A stretch of DNA of 64,000 nt, taken from the NCBI GenBank assembly GCA_017848855.1, contig JAFIHF010000004.1:124001-188000 (forward strand), written 5' to 3'. The DNA comes from Rhodanobacter denitrificans. GTDB taxonomy: Bacteria; Pseudomonadota; Gammaproteobacteria; Xanthomonadales; Rhodanobacteraceae. The position numbers and the translations under genes are program-made. How positions within the stretch are numbered: position 1 is the first letter of the stretch; the number at the start of each line of letters is the position of its first letter. Under the pieces are notes generated by a model. That model did no database searches. It worked only from the letters and a program-made list of their open reading frames with translations, and was not told where the DNA came from. This document shows, one piece after another, positions 56,965 to 64,000 of the stretch.

Positions 56965-58479
56965 ATGGCGTGGTTCGCCCAAACCGTGCGACGCCTGTTC
57001 GGCCAGTCGCCGGTTCACGAAGCCGCAGGCCGGGGCCGACGCTCGCTGGCGTGGATGCCCGGCAATCCCGGCGCTGTCGCCGCGATGCTGGCGACCCACA
57101 CCGACCTGCGCATCAAGAGCCGCGACCTCGTGCGTCGCAATGCGTGGGCGCAGGCCGCGCTCGACGCCTTCGTCGCCAACGCCGTCGGTACCGGCATCAA
57201 ACCGCAGAGCCTGTCGGGCGACGAACGGTTCAAGGCCGACGTGCAGGCGCTGTGGCGCGACTGGACGGAGGAAGCCGACGCGGCGGGCCAGACCGATTTC
57301 TACGGCCTGCAAGCCTTGGCATGCCGCTCGATGCTCGAAGGCGGCGAATGCCTGATCCGGCTGCGCCCGCGCCGTGTCGAGGACGGCTTGGCCGTGCCCT
57401 TGCAGCTTCAACTGCTGGAGTCGGAGCACCTGCCGATCCACCTCAATACCGATCTGCCGTCGGGGAACGCGGTGCGCTCGGGCATCGAGTTCGATGCGCT
57501 GGGTCGGCGCGTCGCCTACCACCTGTACCGCTCGCATCCGGAGGACGGTCGGCTCGCGCCGATGTCGGGCCAGGGCGGAATGGAGACCGTGCGCGTGGAT
57601 GCGCGCGAGGTCATCCACCTCTACCGCGTGCTGCGCCCCGGCCAGATTCGCGGCGAGCCGTGGCTGTCGCGTGCGCTGGTCAAGCTCAACGAACTCGACC
57701 AGTACGACGACGCCGAGCTGGTGCGCAAGAAGACTGCCGCGATGTTCGCGGGCTTCGTCACGCGCCAGAACCCCGAGGACAGCCTGATGGGCGAAGGCGC
57801 TGCCAACGGCGACGGCATCGCGCTCGCCGGACTGGAACCGGGCACGCTGCAGATTCTGGAACCGGGTGAGGACATCAAATTCTCCGATCCCGCCGACGTG
57901 GGCAGTTCGTATTCCGAGTTCCTGCGCACGCAGTTCCGCGCGGTCGCCGCCGCCATCGGTATCACCTACGAGCAACTGACCGGCGACCTGACGGGCGTGA
58001 ACTACTCGTCCATCCGCGCTGGGCTGCTGGAGTTCCGCCGCCGCTGCGAAATGGTGCAGCACGGCGTCCTGGTGCATCAGATGTGTCGTCCGGTGTGGGC
58101 CGCGTGGATGAAGCAGGCCGTGCTCTCGGGCGCTCTCGATGCACCGGGTTTCGCGCGCGGCGGGCCCACGCGCCGCCGCCAGTACCTCGCGGTGAAGTGG
58201 ATTCCGCAAGGCTGGCAGTGGGTCGATCCGGAGAAGGAATACAAGGCCATGCTGATGGCGATCCGCGCGGGCCTGATGAGCCGCTCGGAAGCCATCTCGG
58301 CCAACGGCTACGACGCCGAAGACGTCGACCGCGAGATCGCCGCCGACAACCAGCGCGCCGACGACCTCGGCCTGATCTTCGATTCCGACCCTCGCTACAC
58401 GTCAAAGGACGGAGGCAGCGCGGAACCCAACCGCAACGCCGTCACGCCCGACACCACCGGCAGCGATTCCATCGCCTGA
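56965..58479 (+). CDS. Phage portal protein, lambda family
   Basis: 504 residues. The family start (LAWMPGNPGAVAAMLATHTDLRIKSRDLVRRNAWAQAALDAFVANAVGTGI), the LDQYDDAELVRKKTAAMFAGFV segment and the long C-terminal wing fit lambda gpB. It forms the dodecameric ring for DNA entry. Two bases after the gpW gene. Confidence 0.95.
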   Translation: MAWFAQTVRRLFGQSPVHEAAGRGRRSLAWMPGNPGAVAAMLATHTDLRIKSRDLVRRNAWAQAALDAFVANAVGTGIKPQSLSGDERFKADVQALWRDWTEEADAAGQTDFYGLQALACRSMLEGGECLIRLRPRRVEDGLAVPLQLQLLESEHLPIHLNTDLPSGNAVRSGIEFDALGRRVAYHLYRSHPEDGRLAPMSGQGGMETVRVDAREVIHLYRVLRPGQIRGEPWLSRALVKLNELDQYDDAELVRKKTAAMFAGFVTRQNPEDSLMGEGAANGDGIALAGLEPGTLQILEPGEDIKFSDPADVGSSYSEFLRTQFRAVAAAIGITYEQLTGDLTGVNYSSIRAGLLEFRRRCEMVQHGVLVHQMCRPVWAAWMKQAVLSGALDAPGFARGGPTRRRQYLAVKWIPQGWQWVDPEKEYKAMLMAIRAGLMSRSEAISANGYDAEDVDREIAADNQRADDLGLIFDSDPRYTSKDGGSAEPNRNAVTPDTTGSDSIA

Positions 58480-58501
58480 CCGTTCTTCCAGAAGGATTCC
58501 C

Positions 58502-59734
58502 ATGACCGTGCTGCCTCATCTGGCGGCGCGCCTGTTTGGCGTGCCGCTGGCGATCCATCGCCCGAAACTCGACGTCATCCTCTCCGTGCTCGGCGCGCGC
58601 ATCGGCCTCACCGATCTCGCCGCACCCGTGGGCTACACGCCGATGACGCGCGCGCCGACGCCCGCCAGCGGCAAGGTCGCCGTCATCCCGATCCACGGCA
58701 CGCTGGTGCGCCGCACCTCTGGTCTCGAGGCCGAATCAGGCCTCGCCAGCTATACCGGCATCGCCGCGCAACTGGACGCCGCGCTCGCCAGCCCCGAGGT
58801 CGCGGCCATCCTGCTCGACGTCGATTCGCCCGGCGGTGAATCAGGTGGCGTGTTTGATCTGGCCGACCGCATCCGGGCGGCGGCGCAGGCGAAGCCGGTC
58901 TGGGCCGTGGCCAACGACATGGCGTTCTCGGCGGCCTACGCGCTGGCGTCCGCCGCCACACGCGTGTTCGTCGCGCGTACCGGCGGCGTCGGCTCTATTG
59001 GCGTCATCGCCATGCACGTCGATCAGTCGGCGAAGGACGCGAAGGACGGCGTTCGCTACACCGCCGTGTTCGCGGGCGAACGCAAGAACGACCTCAACCC
59101 GCACGAGCCGATCTCCGACGCCGCGCACGCGGTGCTCAAGGCCGAGGTGGATCGCGTCTACGAGCTGTTCGTCGAGACCGTCGCGCGCCATCGCGGCCTC
59201 GACGCGGACGTCGTGCGCGCCACCGAAGCCGGCCTGTTCTTCGGCCCGAATGCCGTCGCCACCGGACTGGCCGATGCCGTCGGCGGTTTCGACGACGCGC
59301 TCGCCCAGCTCACGCAATCGCTTTCCCCACTCCCGACTCAGGTGGCTCCGGCCAGCCAAGCGGGCTTTCTTCGCAACCACCAGATGGAGTCTTCCATGAA
59401 TGAACGATCCGACCCCGCTGCTCTTGATCGGCCTCTTGCTGATCCTGCTGGCAGTCCTCCTCAACCGTCCGCCGCCACCACGTTGAGTGTGGCCGACGCC
59501 ATCGAGATCGCGCAGACCTGCACGCTCGCCGGTCGCGCCGACCTGATCGCGGGCTTCCTCGAAACCAACACTGCACCTGCCACGGTACGCGGCCGACTGC
59601 TCGCGGCGCAGGCCGAGGCCAGCCCCGAAATCGTCAGCCGCATTGCGCCCGACGCCGCGCGCCCTGCGGCCAGCAATCCGCTGATCGACGCGGCCAAGCA
59701 GCTCGCGGCGCAGTCCACCAAGAAGGAGATCTGA
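58502..59734 (+). CDS. S49-family prohead protease (with probable internal scaffold start)
   Basis: 410 residues. The N-terminal protease part has IPIHGTLVRR, LLDVDSPGGE and GSIGVIAMHVD with the likely Ser-Lys dyad; the C-terminal third is a low-complexity alanine/proline linker leading to a helical tail. An in-frame ATG at 59396, six bases after GGAG, would yield a 112-residue C-terminal protein, as lambda Nu3 is made from gene C. The protease matures the prohead and the short form would be the scaffold. Confidence 0.92.
   Translation: MTVLPHLAARLFGVPLAIHRPKLDVILSVLGARIGLTDLAAPVGYTPMTRAPTPASGKVAVIPIHGTLVRRTSGLEAESGLASYTGIAAQLDAALASPEVAAILLDVDSPGGESGGVFDLADRIRAAAQAKPVWAVANDMAFSAAYALASAATRVFVARTGGVGSIGVIAMHVDQSAKDAKDGVRYTAVFAGERKNDLNPHEPISDAAHAVLKAEVDRVYELFVETVARHRGLDADVVRATEAGLFFGPNAVATGLADAVGGFDDALAQLTQSLSPLPTQVAPASQAGFLRNHQMESSMNERSDPAALDRPLADPAGSPPQPSAATTLSVADAIEIAQTCTLAGRADLIAGFLETNTAPATVRGRLLAAQAEASPEIVSRIAPDAARPAASNPLIDAAKQLAAQSTKKEI
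59396..59734 (+). CDS. Putative scaffold protein from an internal start (Nu3-like)
   Basis: 112 residues in the same frame as the S49 protease gene, from the ATG at 59396 (MNERSDPAALDRPLADP). GGAG at 59386-59389 has proper spacing. The sequence is acidic, alanine-rich and helical, as expected for a scaffold. Inference from lambda genes C/Nu3. Confidence 0.55.
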   Translation: MNERSDPAALDRPLADPAGSPPQPSAATTLSVADAIEIAQTCTLAGRADLIAGFLETNTAPATVRGRLLAAQAEASPEIVSRIAPDAARPAASNPLIDAAKQLAAQSTKKEI

Positions 59735-59735
59735 A

Positions 59736-60113
59736 ATGTCCGTTCTCGCCGAACCGCTGAATCTGGGCGACCTGCTCAAGTACGAAGCGCCGAACCTCTA
59801 CTCGCGCGACCGCGTCACGGTCGCTTCCGGTCAGAACCTGCCGCTGGGCACCGTCGTCGGCATCGTCACCGCCACCGGCAAGTACAAGCAGCTCGATCCG
59901 TCCGCCGAGGACGGCACGCAGGTCGCCGCAGGCGTGCTGCTGCAAGCCTGCGACGCGGCATTGATCGACCGTGATGACGGCCTCGTCGTCGCGCGCCACG
60001 CCATCATCGCCAACCACGCACTCGCGTGGCCCGACGCCATCACCACTGCCGAACAACTCACCGCCATTGCGCAGCTCAAGGCGCTGGGCGTGCTCGTCCG
60101 TCAAGGAGCCTGA
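59736..60113 (+). CDS. Head decoration protein (gpD-like)
   Basis: 125 residues. LNLGDLLKYEAPNLYSRDRVTVASGQNLPLGTVVGIVTATGKYKQLDP with the DGTQVAAGVLLQ segment fits the lambda gpD/Shp decoration family. It would bind the expanded capsid. One base after the protease stop. Confidence 0.9.
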   Translation: MSVLAEPLNLGDLLKYEAPNLYSRDRVTVASGQNLPLGTVVGIVTATGKYKQLDPSAEDGTQVAAGVLLQACDAALIDRDDGLVVARHAIIANHALAWPDAITTAEQLTAIAQLKALGVLVRQGA

Positions 60114-60115
60114 CC

Positions 60116-61120
60116 ATGAACAACCCCTTCAGCAATCCCGCGTTCTCGATGGCCGCGCTGACCGCTGCCATCAACATCCTGCCCAACCGCTACGGGCGTC
60201 TGGAAGAACTGAACCTGATGCCGCCCAAGCCGGTGCGTCAGCGCCAGATCGTCGTCGAGGAAATGAACGGCGTGCTCAACCTGCTGCCCACGCTGCCGCC
60301 GGGTTCGCCCGGCACGGTCGGCGTGCGTGGCAAGCGCAAGCTGCGCTCCTTCGTCGTGCCGCACATCCCGCACGACGACGTGGTGCTGCCCGAGGAAGTG
60401 CAAGGCATCCGCGCCTTCGGTTCGGAAACTGAAACCGAGACGGTCGCGGGCGTGGTCGCGCGCCATTTGGAGACGATGCGCAACAAGCATGCGATCACGC
60501 TGGAGCACCTGCGTGTCGGCGCGCTCAAGGGCGTGATCCTCGATGCGGACGGCTCGGTGCTCTACGACCTATTCGACGCCTTCGAGATCGCGCAGCAGAC
60601 GGTGCCCTTCGAGCTGGGCACGGCGGGCACCAACGTCAAGGCCAAGTGCAGCACCGTGCTGGCGACCATCGAGGAGAACCTCAAGGGCGAGTTCATGAAC
60701 GGCGTCCATTGTCTGTGCTCGCCGGAGTTCTTCGCCGCGCTCACCGGCCACGCCAAGGTCGAGAAGGCCTTCGAGAACTGGCAGAACGGCGCCATCCTCA
60801 TCAACGACGTGCGACGCGGCTTCACCTACGGCGGCATCACCTTCGAGGAGTACCGGGGTCAGGCTACCGATGCCAACGGCACCGCGCGCCGCTTCATCGC
60901 CGCTGGTGAGGCCCATGCCTTCCCGCTGGGCACCATCGATACCTTTGGCACCTACTTCGCGCCGGCGGACTTCAACGAGACCGTCAACACGGTCGGCCAG
61001 CCGCTGTACGCCAAGCAGGAGCCGCGCAAGTTCGACCGGGGTACCGATCTGCACACGCAGTCCAACCCGCTGCCGATGTGCCACCGCCCCGGCGTGCTGG
61101 TGAAGTTGACGGTGGCGTGA
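60116..61120 (+). CDS. Major capsid protein (GpE family)
   Basis: 334 residues. Family-typical segments: ALTAAINILPNRYGRLEELNLMPPKPVRQRQIVVEE, RKLRSFVVPHIPHDDVVLPEEVQGIRAFGSE, and near the C-terminus NPLPMCHRPGVLVKLTV. It forms the icosahedral shell. Confidence 0.95.
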   Translation: MNNPFSNPAFSMAALTAAINILPNRYGRLEELNLMPPKPVRQRQIVVEEMNGVLNLLPTLPPGSPGTVGVRGKRKLRSFVVPHIPHDDVVLPEEVQGIRAFGSETETETVAGVVARHLETMRNKHAITLEHLRVGALKGVILDADGSVLYDLFDAFEIAQQTVPFELGTAGTNVKAKCSTVLATIEENLKGEFMNGVHCLCSPEFFAALTGHAKVEKAFENWQNGAILINDVRRGFTYGGITFEEYRGQATDANGTARRFIAAGEAHAFPLGTIDTFGTYFAPADFNETVNTVGQPLYAKQEPRKFDRGTDLHTQSNPLPMCHRPGVLVKLTVA

Positions 61121-61422
61121 TGGGCATCGTCGAGCAGATCTACGCGTCGGCCGCCAACGCCGGGCTCCTGAAGGACTGCCAGTGGCGTCCTTCGGACGGC
61201 TCGCCGCCGCAGAGCCACCCGGTCGGCTTCGCCGCGCCGGACGACACGGTGCTCGACGGACTGACGCTGAGCACCGAGTACGTGATGACCTATCCCGCGT
61301 CCATCTTCGTTGGGCTCGCACAGCGTGAGCCGGTCGTGATCGATGGCGTGACCTTCCTGGTGCGTGACATCCGGGCCGTGGGCGACGGCACCGAGATGCG
61401 CGCCCATCTCACCCGGATGTAG
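61120..61422 (+). CDS. Head-tail joining protein, FII-like
   Basis: 100 residues. Contains DDTVLDGLTLSTEYVMTYPASIFVGLAQREPVVIDGVTFLVRDI, like small neck proteins of lambda-like phages. Its start overlaps the capsid stop. Confidence 0.75.
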   Translation: MGIVEQIYASAANAGLLKDCQWRPSDGSPPQSHPVGFAAPDDTVLDGLTLSTEYVMTYPASIFVGLAQREPVVIDGVTFLVRDIRAVGDGTEMRAHLTRM

Positions 61423-61426
61423 CGCG

Positions 61427-61873
61427 ATGGCCGGCAACTCGATCCGCGAACAGATCCTGCTCGCGGCGCTGGCGGCTGTCCGTCCGCACGCGGAATCTCT
61501 CGGGGCAACGCTGCACCGCTCGCCCACGGTGGCCATCAGCCGGGAGCAGTGCCCGGCGCTGGCGCTGTTCCCCGAGTCGGAGTCCATCACCGAACGCGCC
61601 AACGACCGCGTCACCCGCGAACTCACCGTCCGCGTCGTGGCGCTGGCCCGCGCCGTTCCGCCCGCCGTCCCGGAAACCGAAGCCGACCGGCTGCTCACCG
61701 CTGCCCACGCCGCCTTGATGGCGGACGGGAATCTCGGCGGCTTGGCGCTCGGCATCCGCGAGCAGGAATGCGAGTGGGACGTCGAGGACGCCGATGCGGT
61801 GGCCGCTGCGATCCCGGCGCGCTACGCGATCACTTACCGGACGCTCGACACCGACCTTTCAACCAAGGGATGA
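61427..61873 (+). CDS. Minor tail / tail-completion protein
   Basis: 148 residues. SIREQILLAALAAVRPHAESLGATLHRSPTVAISREQCPALALFPESES and NDRVTRELTVRVVALARA are typical of tail terminator proteins (gpU/gpZ-like). It would end tail polymerisation. Assignment by position and pattern. Confidence 0.7.
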   Translation: MAGNSIREQILLAALAAVRPHAESLGATLHRSPTVAISREQCPALALFPESESITERANDRVTRELTVRVVALARAVPPAVPETEADRLLTAAHAALMADGNLGGLALGIREQECEWDVEDADAVAAAIPARYAITYRTLDTDLSTKG

Positions 61874-61878
61874 CATCC

Positions 61879-62091
61879 ATGACTTCCATCGTTCTGACTC
61901 ACCCGCACACCCACGCGGGCCAGGCCCACAAGGCGGGCGAACGGCTCGATGTGGATGGCAGCACTGCCGACTGGCTCATCGCCAACGGCATCGCCCGCCA
62001 CGACCGCCAGGCCGCTCCCGTACCGCAGCCGGAAAGCGACGGCACGCCCCTCGAACCCAAAACCACCCAACGCAAGGAATCCAAATCATGA
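61879..62091 (+). CDS. Small tail-region protein
   Basis: 70 residues. VLTHPHTHAGQAHKAGERLDVDGSTADWLIANGIARHDRQA is conserved in small proteins between terminator and tube genes of many prophages (probably DUF7210-like). The end is lysine-rich and overlaps the tube gene. Confidence 0.65.
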   Translation: MTSIVLTHPHTHAGQAHKAGERLDVDGSTADWLIANGIARHDRQAAPVPQPESDGTPLEPKTTQRKESKS

Positions 62092-62840
62092 GCACCTATG
62101 CCAGTTTTCAGGGCCGCGTCTTCCTCGGCAAGCGCGACGAATCCGGCCTGCCCATCGAAGTGCGCTCGCCCGGCAACGTTGCCGAGCTGAAGCTCTCGCT
62201 CAAGACCGACGTGCTGGAGCACTACGAGAGCCAGACCGGGCAGCGCTCGCTCGACCACCGGATGGTCAAGCAGAAATCGGCCACCGTGAATCTCACCATC
62301 GAGGAGTTCACCAAGGAAAACCTCGCGCTGGCGCTGTACGGCAACCACGTCACCGGCAGCACAGGCACTGTGACCGCCGAAACCATCGGCGGCGCTGCTC
62401 CGGTGGTCGGCGACCGATACTTCTTCGCCCATCCCAAGGTGTCGGCGCTGGTGGTGACCGACTCGGCGGGCACGCCCGCAACGCTGACCGCAGGCACGCA
62501 CTACACCGCCGACACCGATTTCGGTGCCCTCCAGTTTCTGGATATCACCGGCTTTACCGCACCGTTCAAGGCCGCCTACAGCTACGGCGTCGCCACCGAG
62601 ATCGGCATCTTCACGCAGGCGCTGCCCGAGCGCTACCTGCGCCTGGAAGGCATCAACACCGCGCAGGGAAACGCCAAGGTGCTGGTCGAGCTGTACCGCG
62701 TGGCCTTCGATCCCTTGAAGGAAATCTCCTTCATCTCGGACGAGTACAACAAGTTCGAACTGGAAGGATCGCTCCTGGCCGACACCACCAAGCCCTATGA
62801 CGCGGTGCTTGGCCAGTTCGGCCGCATCGTGCAACTGTGA
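62088..62840 (+). CDS. Major tail tube protein
   Basis: 250 residues. YASFQGRVFLGKRDESGLPIEVRSPGNVAELKLSLKTDVLEHYESQTGQR and GNHVTGSTGTVTAETIGGAAP, then the C-terminal EISFISDEYNKFELEGSLLADTTKP, fit the tail tube family. It forms the tube of a non-contractile tail: no sheath gene is seen nearby, so the phage looks siphovirus-like. Confidence 0.88.
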   Translation: MSTYASFQGRVFLGKRDESGLPIEVRSPGNVAELKLSLKTDVLEHYESQTGQRSLDHRMVKQKSATVNLTIEEFTKENLALALYGNHVTGSTGTVTAETIGGAAPVVGDRYFFAHPKVSALVVTDSAGTPATLTAGTHYTADTDFGALQFLDITGFTAPFKAAYSYGVATEIGIFTQALPERYLRLEGINTAQGNAKVLVELYRVAFDPLKEISFISDEYNKFELEGSLLADTTKPYDAVLGQFGRIVQL

Positions 62841-62851
62841 TGGGGACTGCC

Positions 62852-63250
62852 ATGAGCGATCTGGAAACTCTCATCCCACAAGCAGTGGAGCTGGTCATCG
62901 ACGGGGAGCCGTTGGCCATCAAGCCACTCAAGGTCGGCCAGATGCCCGCCTTCCTGCGCGCGATCACGCCGGTGATGCAGCAGATCGGCGGCGATGGTAT
63001 CGACTGGCTGGCACTGTTCGGCGAGTGCGGCGACGACCTGCTGACGGCAGTGTCCATCGCCGTCGGCAAGCCCCGCGCGTGGGTCGACGCACTCGATGCC
63101 GACCAGGCCATCCTGTTGGCGGCCAAGGTGCTTGAGGTTAACGCCGATTTTTTTACCCGGACGGTGATGCCTCGGCTCGACGGGTTGATCGCGCAGACGA
63201 GCGCGGCGGTGGCAGTGACCACGGCTGGTTCGACACCGTCCAGCACCTGA
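62852..63250 (+). CDS. Tail assembly chaperone (gpG-like)
   Basis: 132 residues from the ATG at 62852 (GGGGA before it). LIPQAVELVIDGEPLAIKPLKVGQMPAFLRAITPVMQQ and the helical LFGECGDDLLTAVSIAVGKPRAWVDALDADQAILLAAKV fit gpG. A T7 run at 63148-63154 near codon 100 lies in slippery-site register and allows a -1 shift into the next frame. Confidence 0.85.
   Translation: MSDLETLIPQAVELVIDGEPLAIKPLKVGQMPAFLRAITPVMQQIGGDGIDWLALFGECGDDLLTAVSIAVGKPRAWVDALDADQAILLAAKVLEVNADFFTRTVMPRLDGLIAQTSAAVAVTTAGSTPSST
63148..63154 (+). other. Programmed -1 frameshift site (T TTT TTT)
   Basis: Seven T residues read GAT-TTT-TTT-ACC in the chaperone frame, exact X-XXX-XXX register. After a -1 slip the next codon is TAC at 63154 and the frame stays open to the stop at 63454. 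Lambda makes gpGT in the same manner. Confidence 0.8.
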
Positions 63251-63456
63251 TCGCCCACGGCCACCGGTTGCCGGACATCCTCGACTACACCCTGGCGCAG
63301 GTGCGCGGCTTCGCCGCCGCCACCGCGCGAGAGGACGCGGCGCGCGATGCCCGGCTGCTCTCGCTGATCGCCATGGGCGCACGCGGCGATTCGCGTCACC
63401 TCGACCAGACCCTCGACAGGCTCCAAGACCATGCGCATCTCGGTTCGCATCGATAG
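63154..63456 (+). CDS. Frameshift extension of the tail chaperone (gpGT-like)
   Basis: Reached by the -1 slip at 63148-63154, this frame adds 100 residues after codon 101, for a fusion of 201. DHGWFDTVQHLIAHGHRLPDILDYTLAQVRGFAAATAREDA is conserved-looking and has no start of its own before codon 39. An independent start at 63268 is possible but lacks a good ribosome site. Confidence 0.75.
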   Translation, partial: YPDGDASARRVDRADERGGGSDHGWFDTVQHLIAHGHRLPDILDYTLAQVRGFAAATAREDAARDARLLSLIAMGARGDSRHLDQTLDRLQDHAHLGSHR

Positions 63457-64000
63457 CAAGGCCGCGCAGGCGCAGTTGCGCCGCTGGGGCGGCGAGTTCC
63501 GCGACAAGGTCAAGCAGGCAGTCGCGCTCGGCATCGCCAGCGAGGCCGCCGAGCTCAAGCAGGACGTGCGCAGCCACGTCGCTGGCCAGATGACGGTGGT
63601 CAAGAAGTCCTTCGTCAAAGGCTTCACCGCCAAGGTGCTCGACAAGGATAAGAACCGGCTGCCCGCGCTCTACGTCGGCTCGCGTATCCCGTGGTCGGGC
63701 ATCCACGAGCGTGGCGGCGTCATTGGAGGCCGGATGCTGATCCCGCTGCACGGGCGTGTCGGCCGCAAACGCTTCAAGGCCCAGATCGCCGAGCTGATGC
63801 GCGGCGGCAACGCCTATTTCATCAAGAACGCCAAAGGGAACATCGTGCTGATGGCCGAGAACATCAAGGAACACGACCGGCCGCTGGCGGGCTTCAAGCG
63901 CCGCTATCGCAAGGCCGAAGGCATCAAGAAGTTGAAGCGCGGCGCGGACGTGCCCATCGCGGTGCTGGTGCCGCGCGTGCAGCTCAAGAAGCGCCTGAAC
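63431..64000 (+). CDS. Phage tail protein, DUF6441-like (continues beyond window)
   Basis: 190 residues visible, no stop before the edge. RISVRIDSKAAQAQLRRWGGEFRDKVKQAVALGIASEAAELKQDVRSHV and VGSRIPWSGIHERGGVIGGRMLIPLHGRVG, with many lysine and arginine residues afterward. It overlaps the chaperone extension. Probably a tail completion or minor tail protein. Confidence 0.75.
   Translation, partial: MRISVRIDSKAAQAQLRRWGGEFRDKVKQAVALGIASEAAELKQDVRSHVAGQMTVVKKSFVKGFTAKVLDKDKNRLPALYVGSRIPWSGIHERGGVIGGRMLIPLHGRVGRKRFKAQIAELMRGGNAYFIKNAKGNIVLMAENIKEHDRPLAGFKRRYRKAEGIKKLKRGADVPIAVLVPRVQLKKRLN

Noticed and set aside
39918-64000. Mu-like transposable phage
   Set aside because: No MuA/MuB transposase genes and no contractile sheath are seen; terminase, gpW, portal, GpE and tail order are lambda-like.
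29278-64000. CRISPR array in the acquired DNA
   Set aside because: No regularly spaced direct repeats of 24-40 bp occur; the leader elements at 51,800-53,283 are hundreds of bases apart and flank genes. The Cas4-like exonuclease belongs to the phage recombination set.

Overview
The window is high-GC DNA from a gammaproteobacterium. Gene content and order (cbb3 oxidase operon, BigR-type sulfide sensor, several families of REP-like hairpins, the repeated GTAGGAGCGCACCCTGTGCG arm) point to the Xanthomonadales, most likely Rhodanobacteraceae; that assignment is inference. Bases 1 to about 29,050 are ordinary chromosome. From just after a tRNA-Phe gene (28,939-29,014) to the end of the window the DNA is acquired: an accessory island, then a tailed-phage prophage that runs off the right edge.

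Chromosomal part. 1-3,451: end of a TonB-like protein, a membrane protein, pyruvate kinase and an S1/P1 nuclease. 3,501-10,744: a sulfide and persulfide locus. A sulfide:quinone oxidoreductase with all three family cysteines, a DUF2892 membrane protein and an RND pump pair lie on one strand. A divergent ArsR-type regulator carries the two cysteines of the BigR/SqrR sulfide sensors, and a 28-bp near-perfect palindrome sits between them. A persulfide-dioxygenase-like hydrolase converges on the regulator gene. 10,902-18,818: GAPDH, ferredoxin FdxA and a tightly overlapping ccoNOQP / small membrane protein / ccoI / ccoS / truncated-haemoglobin operon behind an FNR-type site. 19,100-28,858: a TMEM43-like protein, an MBL hydrolase with a duplicated 5' end, gamma-glutamyltransferase, a 2x[4Fe-4S] ferredoxin, a lipoprotein, coaD, rsmD, ftsY, an AsmA-like protein, mutY and yggX.

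Accessory island (29,278-39,735). Two unknown minus-strand genes are divergent from a four-gene plus-strand run: XRE repressor, ImmA/IrrE protease, DUF262-DUF1524 (GmrSD-like) nuclease, and a HEPN-like/OST-HTH fusion protein. This is the best candidate for an undescribed defence system here. It is followed by a DUF2924 / large serine recombinase operon and a mercury module (merR, merT, merP, GDCCVxC protein) that lacks merA.

Prophage (39,918-64,000 and beyond). The early region holds HTH proteins, a BRO-type protein, an AAA ATPase, an SSB-like protein, a Cas4-like Fe-S exonuclease, a P4-type primase-helicase with a possible origin behind it, and a RuvC-like resolvase. Next come two tandem ParB-methyltransferase fusions, then a minus-strand block of small genes in which four genes each follow a copy of the same 28-bp leader element. 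The late region is lambda-like: terminase, two fibre-like proteins, gpW, portal, S49 protease with a probable internal scaffold start, decoration protein, GpE capsid, joining proteins, tail tube, tail chaperones with a T7 slippery site, and a partial tail gene at the edge.
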